From: Pinisolibacter sp040275425
GTDB taxonomy: Bacteria > Pseudomonadota > Alphaproteobacteria > Rhizobiales > Ancalomicrobiaceae
Length of the DNA: 10,111 nucleotides
Assembly (NCBI GenBank): GCA_040275425.1
Contig: JBEOKB010000064.1
Span: 1-10,111 of the forward strand
Reading direction: 5' to 3'
Shown here: one piece after another, positions 1-6,402 of the stretch
Layout: each line of letters starts with the position of its first letter
Position numbering within the stretch: position 1 is the stretch's first letter
Made by a program: the position numbers and the translations under genes
The notes under the pieces: model-generated
Database searches by the model: none
What the model was told of the DNA's origin: nothing
The model's input: the letters and a program-made list of their open reading frames with translations, nothing else

Positions 1-38
1 TCGTCTTTCTGTCCGCGATCGTGTTCGGCGTCCTCTGA
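1..38 (+). CDS. C-terminal end of an unidentified, probably membrane, protein (partial)
   Basis: One forward frame enters from the left edge and ends at a TGA at 36-38. The visible residues are VFLSAIVFGVL, an unbroken hydrophobic stretch that looks like the last part of a transmembrane helix. An intrinsic terminator follows about 50 nt downstream, which supports a real gene end rather than a chance frame. The family cannot be named from 11 residues. The call rests on hydrophobicity plus the terminator only. Confidence 0.4.
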   Translation, partial: VFLSAIVFGVL

Positions 39-90
39 CGCCTCGGGCGATCACGACCGGACCCCGGACCTCGACAGGACCAATGGGATC

Positions 91-120
91 GGCCCGCCTC
101 GGCGGGCCGTTTCGCGTTTC
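91..120 (+). terminator. Intrinsic terminator for the forward gene ending at 38
   Basis: GGCCCGCC (91-98) and GGCGGGCC (101-108) are perfect inverted repeats. They are separated by only TC, so the real loop is probably four bases. The stem is followed on the forward strand by a fairly T-rich run, GTTTCGCGTTTC. On the reverse strand the flank is not T-rich, so the element suits the forward gene better than the kinase gene ending at 161, although it could also stall reverse transcripts. Confidence 0.65.
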
Positions 121-160
121 GGGGCGGGGTGGAAGCCGCGCCCTCCCCGAGGCCGCCGCC

Positions 161-2782
161 TCACCCGACCGCGCGCATCGCCGGTGCCGAGGCCGGTCCC
201 GCCGCGGCGATCTCCCTCCAGGCTTCGAGCAGCACGCCGCCCAGCCGCGCCACCGCCTCGGCCCGGTCGTCGACCGCCGCCGCCCGCACTTCGTCGACCG
301 CCGCCACCACGCCGACGAAGCCGACGTTGGAAGCCGCGCCCTTGAGCGTGTGCAGGGCCTTGCGCAACCCCTCGCCGTCTCCGGCGAGCAGATCGCGTTC
401 GATCTCGCCGTAGAGCCGCGCCGCATCGGCCCGGAAGACCTCGGTCAGCTCGTCGAATCCCTCCTCGCCCAGCGCCTCGACCAAGTGGCGGCGATGGTCG
501 AGATCGAGCATCTCGCGCCCCGCCGCGGCGGCGACCACCGTCTCTCTCGCGCGCGTCGGATCGGCCGAGGCCGAGTTCGCGGGCGCCGCCTCGCCCCCCG
601 TCGCCGACAGCAGCGGCAGCAGCGCCGCCTCGAGCTTCTCCACCGTCACCGGCTTGGTCACGAAGTCGCTCATCCCCGCGTCCAGGCACGCCTCGCGATC
701 GGAGGCGAACGCGTTCGCGGTGAGGCCGATGATCGGCAGCCGCGCGCCCGGTCCGTCGCCGCCGCGAATGCACCGCGTCGCCTCCAACCCGTCCATCACC
801 GGCATCTGCATGTCCATCAGCACCACGTCGATGCCCGGTCGCGCCAGACGCTCCACCGCCTCGCGCCCGTCGACCGCCACCTCGTGGGCGACGCCGAGCC
901 GCTTCAGCAGGCCGACCGCCACCCGGCGATTGACCTCGTTGTCCTCCACCACCAGCACCGTCCCGCGCCGCGTCGGGCTCGATGCCGGACACCGCGCCGC
1001 CCCGCGCTCCGCCGAGGCCTCGACGCCGGTGAACGACGTCCCCGCCACCCGATGCGCGATCACCCGGGCGAGACGGTGCGAGGTCAGCGGCCCTTCGATC
1101 ACCACGACGCCGTCGCCCTCGTGACGCCGCGCGCCGAAGCCGAACACCACCGCGTCGACGTCCGTGCGCAGCCGCCCGGTCGCCTTGGCCGCGGCATAGG
1201 CGGCGACGTCGTAGATCACCATCGAGATCCTGGCTTGGCCCGACGTCGCGCTGTGGCGGGTCAGCCCGAGCAGCGACAGATCGCGCTCCACCGCCGCCGC
1301 CACCACCGGTCGACCGGCGCGCACCCCGACGCTCACCCCGTCGAGACACGGCGTCTCGCGCTGGTCCTCGGCGATCTCGGCCGGGATCTCGAACCAGAAC
1401 GACGTGCCCCGGCCCTCCCGGCTCTCCACCTCGATCCGCCCCTTCATCGCCTCGACGATCCGCCGCGTGATCGCCAGTCCCAGCCCCGTCCCGCCGAACC
1501 GGCGGTTGATCGAGGCGTCGGCCTGGGTGAACTCGGTGAACAGCCGCCCGACGTTCTCCGGCGAAATGCCGATGCCGGTGTCCTCGACCAGCACGCGCAG
1601 CCCGGTCTCCCCGCCGCGCCGCCGCGTCTCGAACACCCGCACCGCCACCGTTCCGGTGTCGGTGAACTTGACCGCGTTGCCGACCAGATTGATCAGGATC
1701 TGCCGCAGCCGGGTCGGATCGGTGACGAAGCCGCGCATCGGATAGCTGGCGACCAGTTCCAGCCCCTTGGCCTCCGCGCGCGGCGCGATCATGTCGATCA
1801 CCCCGTCGACCACCTCGGCCAGATCGACCGGCCGATGCTCGAGATCGATCGCCCCGGATTCGAGCTTGGAGAAGTCGAGCACGTCGTTGATCAGAGCGAT
1901 CAGACCGTCGGAACACTGGCGGATCGTCCCGAGCTGCTCGCGTTGCTCGGCGTCGAGCCGGGTCTCCGCCAGCAGCTCCGCCATGCCGATGATGCCGTTG
2001 AGCGGGGTGCGGATCTCATGGCTCATGGTGGCGAGGAAGGTCGACTTGGCCTTGTTGCCCGCCTCCGCCGCCGCCGCCGACTGCGCCAACTCCTCCGACA
2101 GCCGCTGCAACCGGAACCGGGCCTGCTCGATCTGGTGGAGCTGCCGCCAGATCAGGATCGTCACCGCGCCCATCGCCAGCGTCAGTGCCGCGATCGCCCC
2201 GGCGAGCCAGGCGTAGATCGAGGTCGTCTCGACCCGCTCGTCGGCCTGGAGCTCCGACTGCATGTGGTTGGTCTGCACCAGCAGCGCGTCGGTCACCTTG
2301 CGCAGCGCCCGCGCGCCGTCGAGCACGGTCTGGAGATCCTCGCGCGAGGCCCGCTTCTCCGCCACGAACCGATCGAACAGCGGCAACACCCGATGCAGAT
2401 GCGCGCCGAGTTCCTTCTCCAGCGCCTTCAATCGCGGATCGTTGCGGAACTTGGCCGAGAAATCGGCCTCCTCCATCACCTCGTGGCGCGAATAGAGGAT
2501 GTCGAACCGCCGCGACACGTCGTCGAGGGTGATCTCGTCGGGGTGATGGAGAAGCTCGTCGAGCGCCTCGACCAGACGCCCCGCCTCGCGGTCGGTCTGA
2601 TACGTCGCCCACAACGCGTCCTCGCGCACCGAGACCGCCGAGGAGTGATTGCGGATCCACATGGCGTTGAAGATCGCCAGCACCGCCGCGAACAGCACCA
2701 GCGCGATCATCAGGACGGCCACGACCGCCCTGTTGCGCCGCACCGCCGCCACGAAGATGCCCAACCACCGCGCCGTCGTCAT
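161..2782 (-). CDS. Membrane hybrid histidine kinase with two receiver-like domains and a C-terminal Hpt
   Basis: This 873-residue protein senses a signal and starts a phosphorelay at the inner membrane. Two membrane helices (about 19-41 and 189-212) enclose a 145-residue, helix-rich external region with no motif I recognise. A short linker with no clear HAMP or PAS leads to HisKA (SHEIRTP, His255). The HATPase has an N-box (N365/N369), G1 DTGIG (401-405), FTEFTQ (415-420) and GGTGLGL (430-436). Residues about 481-590 look like a decayed receiver. A true receiver follows at about 608-722 (E613/D614, phosphoacceptor D657, T688, K710), then an Hpt with HTLKGAASN (His811). The ATG is preceded by GGGGAGGG at suitable spacing. 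The gene lies 31 nt downstream of the exported protein gene and is probably cotranscribed with it. The overall layout resembles BarA/ArcB-type unorthodox kinases. The architecture is secure; the stimulus is unknown. Confidence 0.95.
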   Translation of the reverse strand: MTTARWLGIFVAAVRRNRAVVAVLMIALVLFAAVLAIFNAMWIRNHSSAVSVREDALWATYQTDREAGRLVEALDELLHHPDEITLDDVSRRFDILYSRHEVMEEADFSAKFRNDPRLKALEKELGAHLHRVLPLFDRFVAEKRASREDLQTVLDGARALRKVTDALLVQTNHMQSELQADERVETTSIYAWLAGAIAALTLAMGAVTILIWRQLHQIEQARFRLQRLSEELAQSAAAAEAGNKAKSTFLATMSHEIRTPLNGIIGMAELLAETRLDAEQREQLGTIRQCSDGLIALINDVLDFSKLESGAIDLEHRPVDLAEVVDGVIDMIAPRAEAKGLELVASYPMRGFVTDPTRLRQILINLVGNAVKFTDTGTVAVRVFETRRRGGETGLRVLVEDTGIGISPENVGRLFTEFTQADASINRRFGGTGLGLAITRRIVEAMKGRIEVESREGRGTSFWFEIPAEIAEDQRETPCLDGVSVGVRAGRPVVAAAVERDLSLLGLTRHSATSGQARISMVIYDVAAYAAAKATGRLRTDVDAVVFGFGARRHEGDGVVVIEGPLTSHRLARVIAHRVAGTSFTGVEASAERGAARCPASSPTRRGTVLVVEDNEVNRRVAVGLLKRLGVAHEVAVDGREAVERLARPGIDVVLMDMQMPVMDGLEATRCIRGGDGPGARLPIIGLTANAFASDREACLDAGMSDFVTKPVTVEKLEAALLPLLSATGGEAAPANSASADPTRARETVVAAAAGREMLDLDHRRHLVEALGEEGFDELTEVFRADAARLYGEIERDLLAGDGEGLRKALHTLKGAASNVGFVGVVAAVDEVRAAAVDDRAEAVARLGGVLLEAWREIAAAGPASAPAMRAVG

Positions 2783-2813
2783 CGTCCGCCCTCCCCGGCC
2801 GCGGCCGGCCGGT

Positions 2814-3323
2814 TCAACGCACCTCGATCGAGCGCACCTGCCACGCCGAACGCGAGAAGTACTTCTCGTTGTAGAGACCGCGGTCGAGATCGAACGGATA
2901 GATGACGAAGATCGGCCCCTTGTCGCGCACCGACATGGTCTCGCCGTCCTTGCGCGTCGCCAGGATCACCGGCCACTTGCGGAAGTCCTCGATCGGCACG
3001 TCGACGGCATAGTCGTTGAGGGCGACGATGTGCAGCGTGGTCCCGCTCGCCCCGACCTTGTCGAGCAGCGCCGACCCGAGCACGCCCTTGAACTTCGGCC
3101 TGCCCTTGGTCCACGGGGTCTCGGTCTCGGTGACCCGGCTCGGCATCTCCTCGAGCATGGCCAGATCGAAGTCGGCCTTCTCGCCGGCGTTGGTGTTGGC
3201 GATCTTGCCGGAGACGGTCAGGACCACCGTCGCCTTCGGCGCCTCGAACGTGGCCGCGCGCGCATCGACGGCGAATCCGAACAGCGCCAGGGTGACGGCG
3301 ACGGGGACGAAACGGGCGAGCAT
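2814..3323 (-). CDS. Exported molybdopterin-oxidoreductase-like protein lacking cysteine
   Basis: The 169-residue product starts with a Sec-type signal peptide (about 1-23, hydrophobic core then VDARA-A), so the mature protein of about 146 residues should be periplasmic. The body carries TPWTKG (69-74), F78-K-G, ALNDYAVDVP (101-110), an LATRKDGE segment (121-128), RDKGPIFVIYPFD (133-145) and a final WQVRSIEV. I associate this pattern with small proteins annotated as molybdopterin-dependent oxidoreductases (sulfite-oxidase fold), often beside signalling genes. There is no cysteine anywhere, so the usual cysteine ligand to molybdenum is absent and catalysis is doubtful. A binding or sensing role is my inference. 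The start ATG has GAGAGG upstream. It lies between the HD-GYP regulator and the kinase on the same strand, which suggests it is a partner of the kinase's periplasmic domain. Family assignment is moderate; function is unproven. Confidence 0.8.
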   Translation of the reverse strand: MLARFVPVAVTLALFGFAVDARAATFEAPKATVVLTVSGKIANTNAGEKADFDLAMLEEMPSRVTETETPWTKGRPKFKGVLGSALLDKVGASGTTLHIVALNDYAVDVPIEDFRKWPVILATRKDGETMSVRDKGPIFVIYPFDLDRGLYNEKYFSRSAWQVRSIEVR

Positions 3324-3387
3324 GGGATTTCCTCTCGTTCTCGGTCTTGTTCTTGTCTTCGGTCTCGGCCGGATCGTCGGCGATGGC

Positions 3388-3401
3388 CCGCCCGTGGGCG
3401 G
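3388..3401 (-). other. GC-rich hairpin between the HD-GYP gene and the exported protein gene
   Basis: CCGCCC (3388-3393) and GGGCGG (3396-3401) are perfect inverted repeats around GT, in the 93-nt gap between the two genes. On the reverse strand, the transcribed one, no T-run follows, so it is not a convincing terminator. It might instead slow transcription or stabilise an mRNA end. It may also be chance in such GC-rich DNA. Confidence 0.25.
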
Positions 3402-3416
3402 ATCGCGAGCGCGGCC

Positions 3417-4469
3417 TCAGGCGGCGGCCGACGCGTCGTCGTGCGCCGTGCCGGCGATCGCCACGATCTCGTCGAAGCGCGCGAAGAACGCCGCCACGCA
3501 ATTCGGATCGAAGTGACGGCCGACGTTCTCCTCGATCAGCGCCCGCGCCTTCTCCAGCGGCCAGGCCGGCTTGTAGGGCCGCACCGACATCAGCGCGTCG
3601 AACACGTCGGCGAGCGCGGTGATGCGCCCCGACAGCGGGATCGCCTCGCCCTTCAGCCCGCGCGGATAGCCGGTCCCGTCCCACTTCTCGTGGTGCGACA
3701 CCGCGATGTCGGCCGCCACCTGCAGGAGCCGAGAATGCGATCCCTCGAGGATGTTCCAACCGAGCCGGGTGTGGGTCTCCATCACCTTGCGCTCTTCCGG
3801 CGTCAGCGGCCCAGGCTTGAACAGAATGTCGTCGGGAATGCCGACCTTGCCGACGTCGTGCATCTGGGAGGCGATCTCGATGATGTCGCACTCCTCCTTC
3901 GGCAGGCCGAGCTGGTCGGCGATGATCCGGCAGATCCGCGACATCCGGGCGATGTGGTCGCCGGTGTCGGTGTCGCGCCGCTCGGTCGCCTTGGTCAGCC
4001 GCCAGATGATCTCGCGCTCGCGCTCGACCAACTCGCGCGTCTGCTCCGCCACCCGGGCGTCGAGCTCGGCGGCGCGCTCCACGAGCTTCTTCTGCGCCCG
4101 CCGCAGTTCGAGCAGGTTGCGCAGCCGCACCTTGAATTCGACCGGCTCCAACGGCTTGGTCAGGAAGTCGGTCGCCCCGGCCCGCAGCGCCTCCAGGCAG
4201 ACGTCGCGCTCGTCGGCGGTCGTCACCATCACCACCGGCACCGATTCGTGGCGCGCCATCCCCCGCAGGCGATGAATGAACTCGATGCCGTCGATCGCCG
4301 GCATCATGTAGTCGACCAGGACGAGATCGACGTCGGTGGTCTCGAGCGCGGTGAGCGCGGCCACCGGATCGGAGAAGGCGAGAGCGTCGCATCCCTCGAC
4401 CTTCGTCACGAGCTGACGCACCAGCACCAGATTCGTCAGGTTGTCGTCGACCATCAGCACGGTCTGCAT
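3417..4469 (-). CDS. Response regulator with HD-GYP domain, predicted c-di-GMP phosphodiesterase (RpfG-like)
   Basis: This 350-residue cytoplasmic protein should hydrolyse the second messenger cyclic di-GMP when its receiver is phosphorylated. The receiver spans about 1-120, with D8/D9, phosphoacceptor D53 in LVDYMMP, T83 and K105. A charged, coiled-coil-like linker (about 118-158) leads to the HD-GYP domain (about 160-335). That domain shows DHIARMS (H172), the metal-binding HDVGK (204-208), HH at 259-260 and DGTGYP ending in the GYP signature (267-269), so all key residues look intact. The length matches the RpfG class. The ATG is preceded by AAAGGAG at ideal spacing. It is the first gene of the three-gene reverse operon, and the Hpt of the kinase encoded last is the natural phosphodonor (inference). 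The domain call is very secure; the target process, such as motility or biofilm, cannot be read from the sequence. Confidence 0.95.
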   Translation of the reverse strand: MQTVLMVDDNLTNLVLVRQLVTKVEGCDALAFSDPVAALTALETTDVDLVLVDYMMPAIDGIEFIHRLRGMARHESVPVVMVTTADERDVCLEALRAGATDFLTKPLEPVEFKVRLRNLLELRRAQKKLVERAAELDARVAEQTRELVEREREIIWRLTKATERRDTDTGDHIARMSRICRIIADQLGLPKEECDIIEIASQMHDVGKVGIPDDILFKPGPLTPEERKVMETHTRLGWNILEGSHSRLLQVAADIAVSHHEKWDGTGYPRGLKGEAIPLSGRITALADVFDALMSVRPYKPAWPLEKARALIEENVGRHFDPNCVAAFFARFDEIVAIAGTAHDDASAAA

Positions 4470-4507
4470 GGCGCGCTCCTTTCGGCTGTCTCGTCGATGT
4501 CATCAAC

Positions 4508-4525
4508 TCACGAATCGATCCGTGA
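4508..4525. promoter_or_regulatory. 18-bp imperfect palindrome upstream of the HD-GYP gene
   Basis: The segment TCACGAATCGATCCGTGA is symmetric at 8 of 9 pairs about its centre at 4516/4517. It lies 39-56 nt upstream of the HD-GYP start codon. It could be a dimeric regulator's binding site. If transcription starts near 4655 it could instead be a leader hairpin close to the ribosome-binding site. The protein that would bind it is unknown. Confidence 0.4.
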
Positions 4526-4601
4526 TTCAACGTACGTGACGGCGTCGATACCGATTTCGAACCAGATGAATGAACAAATATTCAATCCAATTGAAGAATG
4601 C

Positions 4602-4616
4602 CGGCAGGCACTGCCG
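4602..4616. other. 6-bp stem, 3-nt loop inverted repeat in the AT-rich intergenic region
   Basis: CGGCAG (4602-4607) and CTGCCG (4611-4616) pair perfectly around GCA. This GC-rich element stands out within AT-rich sequence. If transcribed in reverse as part of the HD-GYP leader it would form a small hairpin. The T-content after it on that strand (GCATTCTTCAATT) is modest, so an attenuator is possible but not convincing. Confidence 0.3.
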
Positions 4617-4661
4617 TTAGGGTACGGTCAAGGAAAAGGACACGAGTGCACGTCATGTGAA

Positions 4662-4691
4662 ATTTTAAAAATTTACGCTAGGTCATTTCAA
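4662..4691 (-). promoter_or_regulatory. Sigma-70-like promoter for the HD-GYP/exported protein/kinase operon
   Basis: Read on the reverse strand, TTGAAA (4691-4686) and TAAAAT (4667-4662) are separated by 18 nt. Each hexamer differs from consensus at one position. This is the best promoter match I can see in the AT-rich region of 4500-4740. A start near 4655 gives a leader of about 185 nt before the HD-GYP ATG. The remainder of the 4470-4817 gap contains the two inverted repeats listed separately and a possible TetR promoter at the right end. I see no gene in it. Confidence 0.45.
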
Positions 4692-4768
4692 TGAATGTAT
4701 GATCCGGCATCTTCAGGCACGCGTTCCGCTGGTATTTTTGTCGACGACGCGCGGGCGTGCGAGCACCC

Positions 4769-4803
4769 TTGCCGCCTCAGCGAACGCGCCGTACCCTGTT
4801 CGC
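4769..4803 (+). promoter_or_regulatory. Possible promoter and autoregulatory inverted repeat for the TetR gene
   Basis: TTGCCG (4769-4774) and TACCCT (4792-4797) are 17 nt apart and could be the -35 and -10 of the TetR gene starting at 4818. GCGAAC (4780-4785) and GTTCGC (4798-4803) form an inverted repeat across this promoter. Their CGAAC/GTTCG halves match the core halves of the palindrome at 6373-6402, but here they are separated by 12 nt. TetR regulators often repress themselves, so this is a candidate autoregulatory site. The spacing difference makes it weak. Confidence 0.25.
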
Positions 4804-4817
4804 CGGAGAAGGGTTGA

Positions 4818-5408
4818 ATGGCGCGCACGACCGGATCGAACGGAGAGAGGACCGCCGAGGCGATCCGTGCCGCGGGCACGCGTCTCATCTGGCAGCACGG
4901 CTTCGAGGCCATGAGCCTGCGCCGCCTCGCCGCCGAGGTCGGCATGCAGCCGGGTTCGCTCTACAACCACTTCGAGACCAAGCAGGCGTTGTTGTTCGAC
5001 ATCGTCCACGAACACATGTCGACGCTGACCGCCCGCCTCGACGACGCCCTGATCGGCCACACCGGCCCGCGCGACCGTCTCGTCGCCTTCGCCGCCTTCC
5101 ACGCCCGCTACCACATGACCCGCCGCATGCAGGTCTACGTCGCCAACTCCGAGCTGCGCAGCCTGGAGCCGGAGAACCGCGCCGTGATCGTCGGCCTGCG
5201 TCGCGACTACGAGCGCCGCCTCGAGGCGATCCTGGCGGAGGGCCGCGACGCCGGCGTCTTCCGCGTCGCCGATCTGCGCGTCACCACCTTCGCCCTCATC
5301 TCGATGATGACCGGCATCTGCGAATGGTATCGCCCCGAGGGCCGCATGCGCCAGGACGAGCTGGTCGCCCTCCACGTCGATCTGGTCCTGCGCGCCGTCT
5401 CGCTCTGA
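4818..5408 (+). CDS. TetR/AcrR-family transcriptional regulator, candidate acyl-CoA-responsive repressor
   Basis: The 196-residue protein has the usual TetR size. The N-terminal DNA-binding domain (about 10-57) includes the helix-turn-helix MSLRRLAAEVGMQPGSLYNH (32-51), followed by the typical FETKQALL. The C-terminal ligand and dimerisation half contains FALISMMTGICEWYRPEG (158-175). This WYRP-G motif is familiar from TetR regulators of acyl-CoA and fatty-acid or branched-chain catabolism, so an acyl-CoA ligand is plausible (inference). The ATG has GGAG nine bases upstream. It converges on the beta-lactamase gene with one base between the stop codons. The 30-bp palindrome before the carboxylase operon 1 kb away is the likeliest target. 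A role similar to LiuQ-type regulators of leucine use is possible but unproven. Confidence 0.93.
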   Translation: MARTTGSNGERTAEAIRAAGTRLIWQHGFEAMSLRRLAAEVGMQPGSLYNHFETKQALLFDIVHEHMSTLTARLDDALIGHTGPRDRLVAFAAFHARYHMTRRMQVYVANSELRSLEPENRAVIVGLRRDYERRLEAILAEGRDAGVFRVADLRVTTFALISMMTGICEWYRPEGRMRQDELVALHVDLVLRAVSL

Positions 5409-5409
5409 A

Positions 5410-6243
5410 TCACGACGCCCCGAGCGCCGCCAGCACCGCCCGCCCGATCGTGAGCCGCTTGGGCGCGTCGGCGATCGAGCCCATGTCGAGCGCCAGCGAG
5501 AACGCGGTCGCGCGCGCGCTCCTCTCCACCCACCCGGTCCACCACCCGACCATCGGCCGGCACGAGGCGCACACGCCGGTCTTGGCGTGGAGGCTGCGGC
5601 CGTCGCTCGCCTCGATCCGCAGAATGTCGCGCACGATCGCCTGTGCCCGGGCCGACATCGGCAACTGCCCGCGTGCCAGCTTCGCCGCGAACCGCGCCTG
5701 CTCGGCCGGCGAGATCGCCAAGGGACCGTCGAGCCAGAACCGGTCGACCACCGTGCCGGGATCACGATTGCCGTAGTCGAGCCGGGCGAGCCACTCGCGC
5801 TGGCGCTCGAGCCCGATCCGCCGCGCCACCTCCTGATAGATCGGCACCGCCGACACCGCGATCGCCTCGCGCATCGACTGGTCCTTCGCCCAGGTCGGAT
5901 AGGGCTGCGGCCCGCCGCCGAAGGGTAGGATCTCGTTCTCGTCGCGCACGACGCCGGTCTCGAGCGCGATCAGCGAATTGACGATCTTGTAGGTCGAGGC
6001 GGGAACCCGGCGCTCGTCCGCCCGCGCGCCGATCACCGTCTCTTGCCCCGAGGCGGCGTCCACCACCACCATCGTGCCCTCCACCCCCTCGGCGCGAAAG
6101 AGCGCCACGAGATCGTCGCGAACGACGCGCCCGCTCGCCGAGGCCGTCCCCACGCCCCCCACGAGGCCGAGCATCCCGCCGCCCATCGCGCCCAACGCCT
6201 CGCGCCGGCTCGGCCCGAGGCCGAGATCGATTCGTCTGGTCAT
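5410..6243 (-). CDS. bla: Class D (OXA-type) beta-lactamase with Tat-like signal peptide
   Basis: This serine enzyme is predicted to hydrolyse beta-lactam rings in the periplasm. Counting from the ATG at 6243 (277 residues), all class D motifs are present: STYK at 83-86 (nucleophile Ser83, Lys86, the carbamylated lysine in this class), SAV at 131-133, YGN at 157-159 and KTG at 221-223. FWLDGPLAISPAEQ (169-182) is also typical. The N-terminus has SRREALG (12-18) followed by a glycine-rich hydrophobic stretch ending near TASA. This suggests twin-arginine export rather than the usual Sec signal. A GTG two codons upstream (6249) is an alternative start; G-rich sequence precedes both, and I prefer the ATG. 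CASC follows the KTG motif (C225, C228), a possible disulphide. The gene is divergent from the carboxylase operon and convergent with TetR. The class is secure; the substrate range and whether it gives resistance are not known. Confidence 0.93.
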   Translation of the reverse strand: MTRRIDLGLGPSRREALGAMGGGMLGLVGGVGTASASGRVVRDDLVALFRAEGVEGTMVVVDAASGQETVIGARADERRVPASTYKIVNSLIALETGVVRDENEILPFGGGPQPYPTWAKDQSMREAIAVSAVPIYQEVARRIGLERQREWLARLDYGNRDPGTVVDRFWLDGPLAISPAEQARFAAKLARGQLPMSARAQAIVRDILRIEASDGRSLHAKTGVCASCRPMVGWWTGWVERSARATAFSLALDMGSIADAPKRLTIGRAVLAALGAS

Positions 6244-6372
6244 CCTCACCCCTACCCCCCGTGTCCGGCCCGACGGGCTCGTCGGCGCTCGGCCGCGATC
6301 GACGATCCGATCTCGGCGGAAGCAAGGCGCCCCCCGGCCAGAGATCGCCCTTCGTCCCCCTTGACGGCCATC

Positions 6373-6402
6373 TCGATATGAACGAACGTTCGTTTATATC
6401 GA
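6373..6402. promoter_or_regulatory. 30-bp palindromic operator upstream of the carboxylase operon
   Basis: The segment is symmetric about 6387/6388 with 14 of 15 base pairs matched; the only mismatch is G6380 against T6395. The core AACGAACGTTCGTT (6381-6394) is perfect, and it is flanked by CGATAT and ATATCG. Length and symmetry fit a TetR dimer-of-dimers or extended operator. It ends 10 nt before the mccB ATG and touches the ribosome-binding site AAGAGG (6402-6407), so a bound protein would block promoter or early transcription. TTGACG at 6361-6366 may be the -35, with the -10 hidden inside the operator. The remaining 6250-6372 sequence upstream of the beta-lactamase gene shows no clear promoter. 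Confidence 0.75.

Noticed and set aside
2795..2808. Perfect 14-bp GC palindrome between the exported protein gene and the kinase gene
   Set aside because: It consists only of G and C in a G+C-rich spacer just upstream of the ribosome-binding site, so chance is likely, and there is no sign of a terminator or operator.
83..2905. A 940-codon open forward frame opposite the kinase gene
   Set aside because: The translation is low-complexity and rich in Arg, His and Pro with no domain, and it lies opposite a fully recognisable kinase. It is an artefact of high GC content.
2779..4530. A 583-codon reverse frame spanning the HD-GYP and exported protein genes
   Set aside because: It runs out of frame through two well-supported genes, is Arg/Gly-rich and has no family features.
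4660..4674. AAATTTTAAAAATTT as a possible operator palindrome
   Set aside because: The symmetry is broken by an extra A, and the segment is better explained as containing the -10 of the reverse promoter.
4704..4738. CCGGC...GCTGG followed by TATTTTTG, resembling a terminator for a small forward RNA
   Set aside because: The stem has only five pairs including a G-T wobble and encloses a loop of nearly 20 bases, so it is too weak to support an RNA gene.
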